Assembly: GCF_000237925.1 (NCBI RefSeq)
Contig: NW_017386077.1
Coordinates: 124,001 to 188,000 of the forward strand
Reading direction: 5' to 3'
From: Schistosoma mansoni
Taxonomy: Eukaryota > Platyhelminthes > Trematoda > Strigeidida > Schistosomatidae
Length of the DNA stretch: 64,000 nt
Shown: in pieces, positions 59,292 to 64,000 of the stretch
How the letters are laid out: every line of letters starts with the position of its first letter
Position numbering within the stretch: position 1 is the first letter of the stretch
Notes under the pieces: model-generated
Database searches by the model: none
What the model saw: the letters and a program-made list of their open reading frames with translations, nothing else
What the model was told of the DNA's origin: nothing
Program-made: the position numbers and the translations under genes

Positions 59292-60957
59292 TTAGCTAAT
59301 CTGAAACGAGGAAGAGCAGCTGGTCCAGATGGATTAGCTCCAGAGGTCTTTAAATATGGTGGTCCAATTTTAACGATTAGGTTGACTAATATTTTAGCTA
59401 AAATCTGGGAGTAGGGCGTAATCCCATCTGACTGAACACAATCTCAGATTTTCCCAATTTATAAGAAGGGTCTAAAATCATCCTGTGATAACTATAGAGG
59501 GATTAGTTTGACTAATATCGTATCTAAAATACTAGTCTCAATTATCATCGGACGCCTAACAAAGACTCGTGAACTGCAAACACGAGAAAATCAGGCTGGC
59601 TTTAGATCTGGTCGTGGCTGCATCGACCACATATGCATCATTCGTTAGGTTTTTGAACACAGGCATGCTTATCGACGTCCGACAATGATAGTTTTTCTTG
59701 ACTTGAAAGCAGAATTTGACTCTGTAGACCAAGAGGTTCTGTGGCAGTGTCTGTCATTGAAACGTGTACCTGAGAAGTACATAAACCTTGTGAAGGCTTT
59801 TTACTCGAACACTACCAGTCGAGTGAGAGCTTATGGCGAATTGTCATCTGACTTTACAACTTCAAATGGTGTCCGACAAAACCGTCCACTATCCGCGTTT
59901 TTTGTTTAACTTTATTATGGACCTATTGCTGGAAATAACACTCTCGTCGACTTAATTTTCAGGAATTGGTCTCCTACCAGGAAGTCCACTTATCGACTTA
60001 GAATACCCAGATGATATAGTCCTGTTTGGTGAAGACGCTGATAAAATGCAGAGTCTTCTGATAGCACTGAGTAGCAATGCCATGATATTTGGAATGCGTT
60101 TCTCCCCATCTTAATGTAAATTATTACTCCAGGACTGGCCTGCGTCAACACCTGAACTAAGGATATGGAGCGAAGTAGTCGAACGCGTCGACAACTTCAC
60201 TTATCTTGGAAGTCTGATCAGTCCGAATGGGTTGGTGTCTGATGAAATCTCAGCACGGATTAAAATGCTCGTTTGGCTTTTGCCAACTTACGTCACCTAT
60301 GGTGAAGACGAGTATACTGCGCAGCAGTTTGCTTTGTTCTACTTTACGGCTGTGAAACATGGCCATTAAGAGCAGAAGATACTCGTAAGTTACTAGTATT
60401 TGACCACAGATGCCTTAGAAATATTGCTCGCACCTGCTGGGATCACAGGGTTGTGAATCTTCATCAACTGAGATGGTTGGGCCACGTGTTACATATGCCT
60501 GAACACCGAATACCACGACGCGCAATGCTGACTAGGGTTGGAGATGGTTGGAAGAGAGTTAGGGGTGGTCAAACGAAAACGTGGCATCAGTGTTTTAAGT
60601 CACTAACTCTTGGTTTGAGCCATGTTGGTAGATGCAGACTACTTGGTTGGGGTCCGCGTGACTATCGTAACCAATGGTTGGAGACTCTAGGTGACATGGC
60701 TCAGAATCGATCACGATGGCATAGGTATATACACTCGCTGTCTCCCCTTAAACTTTAAGATTAAAGTTGCTTCAAAACTATCTTTCTTCCTGTATTATAT
60801 CCTTATACACAATTTTTCTTTTATTTATTACTACCATTGAATTAACTACTATGAATTTGGTGTTCATCCTGTTGTGTTAATGAATGATGTGTGGCAACTT
60901 AGACCGATGCGTATGTGTGCCTGGTCCTACGTTGTAGTTGACTGACTGACTGATAAT
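59292..60957 (+). mobile_element. RTE-type LINE (Perere-3/SR3-like), 5'-truncated and decayed
   Basis: Starts inside the RT (GRAAGPDGLAPEVFKYG) and keeps KKGLKSSCDNYRGISLT, NQAGFRSGRGCIDHI, FLDLKAEFDSVD and SNGVRQNRPLS. The catalytic box now reads YPDDIVLFG in place of Y/FADD. Its C-terminus is LRWLGHVLHMPEHRIPRRAM...GGQTKTWHQ. Several stops and shifts break the frame (stops near 59412 and 59646, shift near 59900). The 3' end has GACTGACTGACTGA, as in the copy at 15001-15224. The family name is tentative. Confidence 0.75.
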
Positions 60958-61219
60958 AAATGTATTAGTGGTCTGGCTATCATCATTGCAACAAAGTAGA
61001 TGTACGCTTAGCATCTAAATTCGTTTAACGAAAAATACGTATTGTGTCATCGTAGATGAAAGAAGGCAATTCAGCAAATAAAATTTTCATTTCGATGATT
61101 TCATTTACTTCAGCTATACAATCGTATTAATTTTATTTGTTAAAATAGTGGCCTTTAGTGAAATAGAATGGTGTTGAATTATTAAAAAAGACTTGAACTG
61201 GTGTCGCAATATAATTGCG
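60958..61219. other. No gene seen
   Basis: Ends with a small palindrome TCGCAATATAATTGCGA beside the MITE-like copy. Confidence 0.5.
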
Positions 61220-61506
61220 ACGACACTATAATTTATGGACGAACCAATCACGTATAAGATAACAGGTCTCGGATTTTGGCGCGAAATTCACTCATCCATT
61301 TGGATAAATGGAGTTTTGGATTTATAACTGATGTCAGTTCGTGATAAAAACCCCAAATCTGATTTCTAGCCTTAATCAACAACTGTAAATCATAATTCTA
61401 ATTCATCACGTAGGTTTATAACCCTCATTTGGTCCTAGTTATTAGGTGGACACTCTCAAGGTCAGTCTAGAGTCGCTCAAAGGTCGTCCATAAATTATAG
61501 TCTCAC
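61220..61506. mobile_element. MITE-like element, copy 2
   Basis: Left end GACACTATAATTTATGGACG and right end CGTCCATAAATTATAGTCTC are near-complements, and the interior matches 7413-7688 (ATAACTGATGTCAGTTCGTG, TTATAACCCTC). No ORF. Confidence 0.65.
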
Positions 61507-63223
61507 CTGAATTGCTCATGGAAATCAGATATTGACAGGAAGTTATATAATAATGGGCCAATGAAAAGTACTAAAGTGAAGATAACTGTCCACTTGATAG
61601 CTATTAAAAACAGAATAATTAAAATTTATAAATATGGCTAGTTAATAGCTATAAAAATCTTTGGAAAAGAGTAGAAATATTAACAAAAAAACCTGTAGAT
61701 TATGGCAGATAGAAAAGGATTGTTAAGAACCTGTAAGCATGAGGGACTGAATATATTGTTCTTGTACGCAAAGGTTAGGCTTGAAGTGGTGGATAGCCAT
61801 AACCTCTGATGTAAATAAGTTTTTCATTTGTATTCATTTGGAGCGGACTCGTTTGAACTTATGTATGATTTTGAAGGACGCTTCTGGTGAAACGGAGTGG
61901 CCGGAATTGACTATAAGTTCCAAGATAAAGCTTTTGACTGACTTCTGTAATCGTGTAGAAGGTCAGACAATGTAATGCTTGGGAATACGTTTAGAAAGGA
62001 CTCGCCTTGTGCGGCTAATATAACCTGCTTCACATGATAGATACACACTGATTTGATCCAAAGAAGAAGCTTATCTTTCACACAACTACGAATCATAGGC
62101 CGAATAGAAAAGATAATAGTAGGTCCCGCCCAATAGAATGTTTTTCTAAGAGACCTTGAATGTCTGCTTCTCATCATCTCTGCTGCACTCTCTCTTCTAA
62201 ACTGAGTGTTCATGAAAAGAGTTTTGTTTGGTGCTGTGGACATTCCTTCATGTTGTTGTTTTGGCTTCAAATCTTTGTCAGTCAGTACAAGTATTTCTTG
62301 TATAGATAGAAGCTATCAACTTTTGGTATAATTTTAATGTTTTCGTTATCTAGGATTAAACAGTTAGCTAGAAGTGGAGCGGATGGTCACCGCACCGCTA
62401 CTCCGTCAGTTGGTCTATAGAACTCATCATTAAATTTAAATTCATCATTCCACAACCTATACTCTATTATTAAGGTTTCAGAGAGTTTGTTCGTTAACAA
62501 GCTTCTATAAATAATACTTTAAAACAAATCAGTTAGAATTATTTTTAATCAAAGCTTGTACTGTATGCTTGAATCATGAGATCTTTAATTGTAACTTTAT
62601 TGTTAGATAAAATCTAAAGTCTTGACAACCTTATTTCATTTTACTTCCTCCTTATCTGATCATTCATATGCTCATTGTACATAAACTATGGATTCCCTGT
62701 TTATTGGAATTTAAGATTATTTTTAGTAAAAACGTCATTGGTCTGAAAAATATTAATTTAAAAAGTCACAATATTTTTTCGAATTAAAATTTTGAAGCGC
62801 CAGACTGCTAAACTTCTATATAATTCCTGTTCAGTAATGTGCCAAGAGTAATTGGTCTCGACTATTGATGAAACCCCATCAAATATTGCTTAGATTCCGA
62901 AAGCTATAAATGTTTATCATTTTACAGTTAAAGGTCAACATGTTTCACGACTCACTAAATGACCCACATACCACGGAGTTCTCATTTTCTAATCCCTGAT
63001 GCTTTTTAAATATTTATCTCGACGTAAGATCAAAAGCATTGTTTAATTCGTTAAAGCGTTCCAAAGAAATAATCATGTCAAAATGATAACAACAGTATTA
63101 AGTTGAAATAATACATAGTAAAATAGTCATATGTAATTTCCAGATAAGAAATAATTAGATTGACACCACTAAATAACATACTAGATACTAAGTGTAATCC
63201 AAATTAAAATGTATGGTTTCATT
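61507..63223. other. No gene recognised
   Basis: Short ORFs (61781-61975 plus, 61911-62270 minus) have no domain or splice context that I recognise. Otherwise A+T-rich. Confidence 0.45.
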
Positions 63224-63267
63224 GAAATCATGAACTGGTCTAAGTTAGACCATAACTGAAAATCTGG

Positions 63268-63310
63268 AGGGCTTGGACGCCAGTTTGATCCTAGTATGGG
63301 ACTTCTCACC
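63268..63310 (-). ncRNA. Degenerate hammerhead (minus)
   Basis: The minus strand reads GGTGAGAAGTCCCATACTAG then GATCAAACTGGCGTCCAAGC. The stem II and GUC cleavage region is recognisable, but the core is changed in both boxes, so it is probably inactive. Confidence 0.5.
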
Positions 63311-63584
63311 ATTATGTATCAATGATCTCACATGAAAAGGAGATTTGGGACCTTCGATCTCGCGCGAAAAATGAAATCCAACAATCTCCTTGACTCCATA
63401 ATTAAAATTATCACGTGGTCAGTAGTGACTAGCTTCAAGAGGAGATTTCCGGGGTTCCTGTAAGAAGTCGTGACCAGTGAAGTTCAGCCGTTTGGTGTCA
63501 GGTAGTTACCCACTAGAGATAGTGGAAGATACTCACTTATTACCGTGGGTTAGTTAAAGTTAGACATTAACACCGTTGGATGCC

Positions 63585-63659
63585 GCCTCATCGGTCTAAA
63601 GGTTAAGCGTTTGCGCGCGAGACCGAAGATCCTGTGTTTGAGTCCTGCGTGCGGGATCG
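63585..63659 (+). promoter_or_regulatory. tRNA-like Pol III promoter (SINE head)
   Basis: A-box-like CGGTCTAAAGGTTAAGC (63592-63608) and B-box-like GTGTTTGAGTCC (63634-63645) at tRNA spacing. This is the best-preserved head of the H2 repeats. It is not a tRNA gene: there is no acceptor stem. Confidence 0.55.
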
Positions 63660-63672
63660 TGAACGCACACTT

Positions 63673-63714
63673 CTGGGTGGTCCCATACTAGAACAAAACG
63701 GCCACTAATGCTTC
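63673..63714 (+). ncRNA. Degenerate hammerhead (plus)
   Basis: CTGGGTGGTCCCATACTAGA followed by ACAAAACGGCCACTAATGC. It aligns with the hammerhead at 50389-50428, but CUGANGA and GAAA are altered and GUC is lost. Confidence 0.5.
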
Positions 63715-64000
63715 CAGGTTTTCAATGGTGGTCTAACATTGATAGGTTCGCGATTTTAATGAAATTCAATAATCTCCACGACCTCATACTTGAAATCTTG
63801 GTATTGAACAAAAATACCATTTAGAATAACAAATTCATAGTTTGTTTAGTGTTTTATTATTTGAAATGCTTATGTTACGTGTTATTATTCCATTTAGGAC
63901 TAATGATGAGAAAGTTCAGTTATAATCATATACTTGTTTCGAACGATAAATCTGATAAAAATAATACTCTTGCCTCCTACAAAATAACACCACTAGTAAC

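Larger units (their letters stand above)
63224..63745 (+). mobile_element. Hammerhead repeat with tRNA-like head and inverted arms (family H2, long form)
   Basis: Outer arms (GGTCTAAGTTAGACCATAAC near 63238 and GGTGGTCTAACATTG near 63727) are related inversely. A degenerate hammerhead on the minus strand (63268-63310) faces another on the plus strand (63673-63714), with a tRNA-like Pol III head (63585-63659) just before the latter. Diverged, so probably old. Confidence 0.6.

Noticed and set aside
63585-63659. A genuine tRNA gene
   Set aside because: The A and B boxes are present, but no acceptor stem forms and the sequence runs directly into a hammerhead repeat.
1-64000. CRISPR arrays, operons, Shine-Dalgarno sites
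   Set aside because: The sequence is clearly eukaryotic (introns, LINEs, PLEs). No regularly spaced repeat array of that type was seen.

Overview
This window looks like genome sequence from a blood fluke (Schistosoma or a close relative). It is A+T-rich and intron-rich, its host genes are split into short exons by kilobase introns, and most of it is mobile DNA. The mobile families fit schistosomes: an SR2-like RTE LINE, Sm-alpha-like repeats with hammerhead ribozymes, Penelope-like elements (PLEs), a CR1-like LINE and Ty3/Gypsy elements with CHCC-type Gag motifs. The species cannot be fixed from the sequence alone.

Two host genes are supported. On the minus strand (9037 to 3178) lies a three-exon LIM-only (rhombotin/LMO1-3-like) gene of 287 residues with an unusually long C-terminal tail. 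On the plus strand (42367 to at least 52295) lies a tetraspanin. Four exons are visible (189 residues, through three membrane segments and most of the large extracellular loop); its last exon was not found in the window.

Layout. 1-799: minus-strand Gag end of a 159-bp-LTR Gypsy-like fossil. 3178-9037: LMO gene, with RTE fragments, a MITE-like element and a hammerhead SINE in its introns. 9355-13311: a truncated RTE copy, then a near-complete RTE inserted in an Sm-alpha-like repeat. 14573-17726: another Sm-alpha copy with a canonical hammerhead, a LINE tail, a PLE terminal palindrome, then a 200-N gap. 17954-22982: no genes seen. 22983-30806: a nest of three elements (Gypsy in Gypsy, with a CR1-like LINE inside). 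33950-42094: a young Gypsy element with identical LTRs, itself hit by a second, rearranged Gypsy element. 42367-52295: tetraspanin, with a decayed PLE and a hammerhead SINE in its introns. 56007-59048: a PLE with an intact 775-residue ORF and a target-site duplication. 59292-60957: a decayed RTE-type LINE. 61220-61506: MITE-like copy. 63224-63745: a tRNA-headed hammerhead repeat with inverted arms.

The most interesting theme is ribozymes carried by mobile elements. Two hammerhead families have complementary ends or back-to-back inverted hammerheads, the PLE ends keep a hammerhead-like fold, and the RTE 5' end can be drawn as an HDV-like ribozyme. The host genes show no functional link with each other beyond sharing the region.
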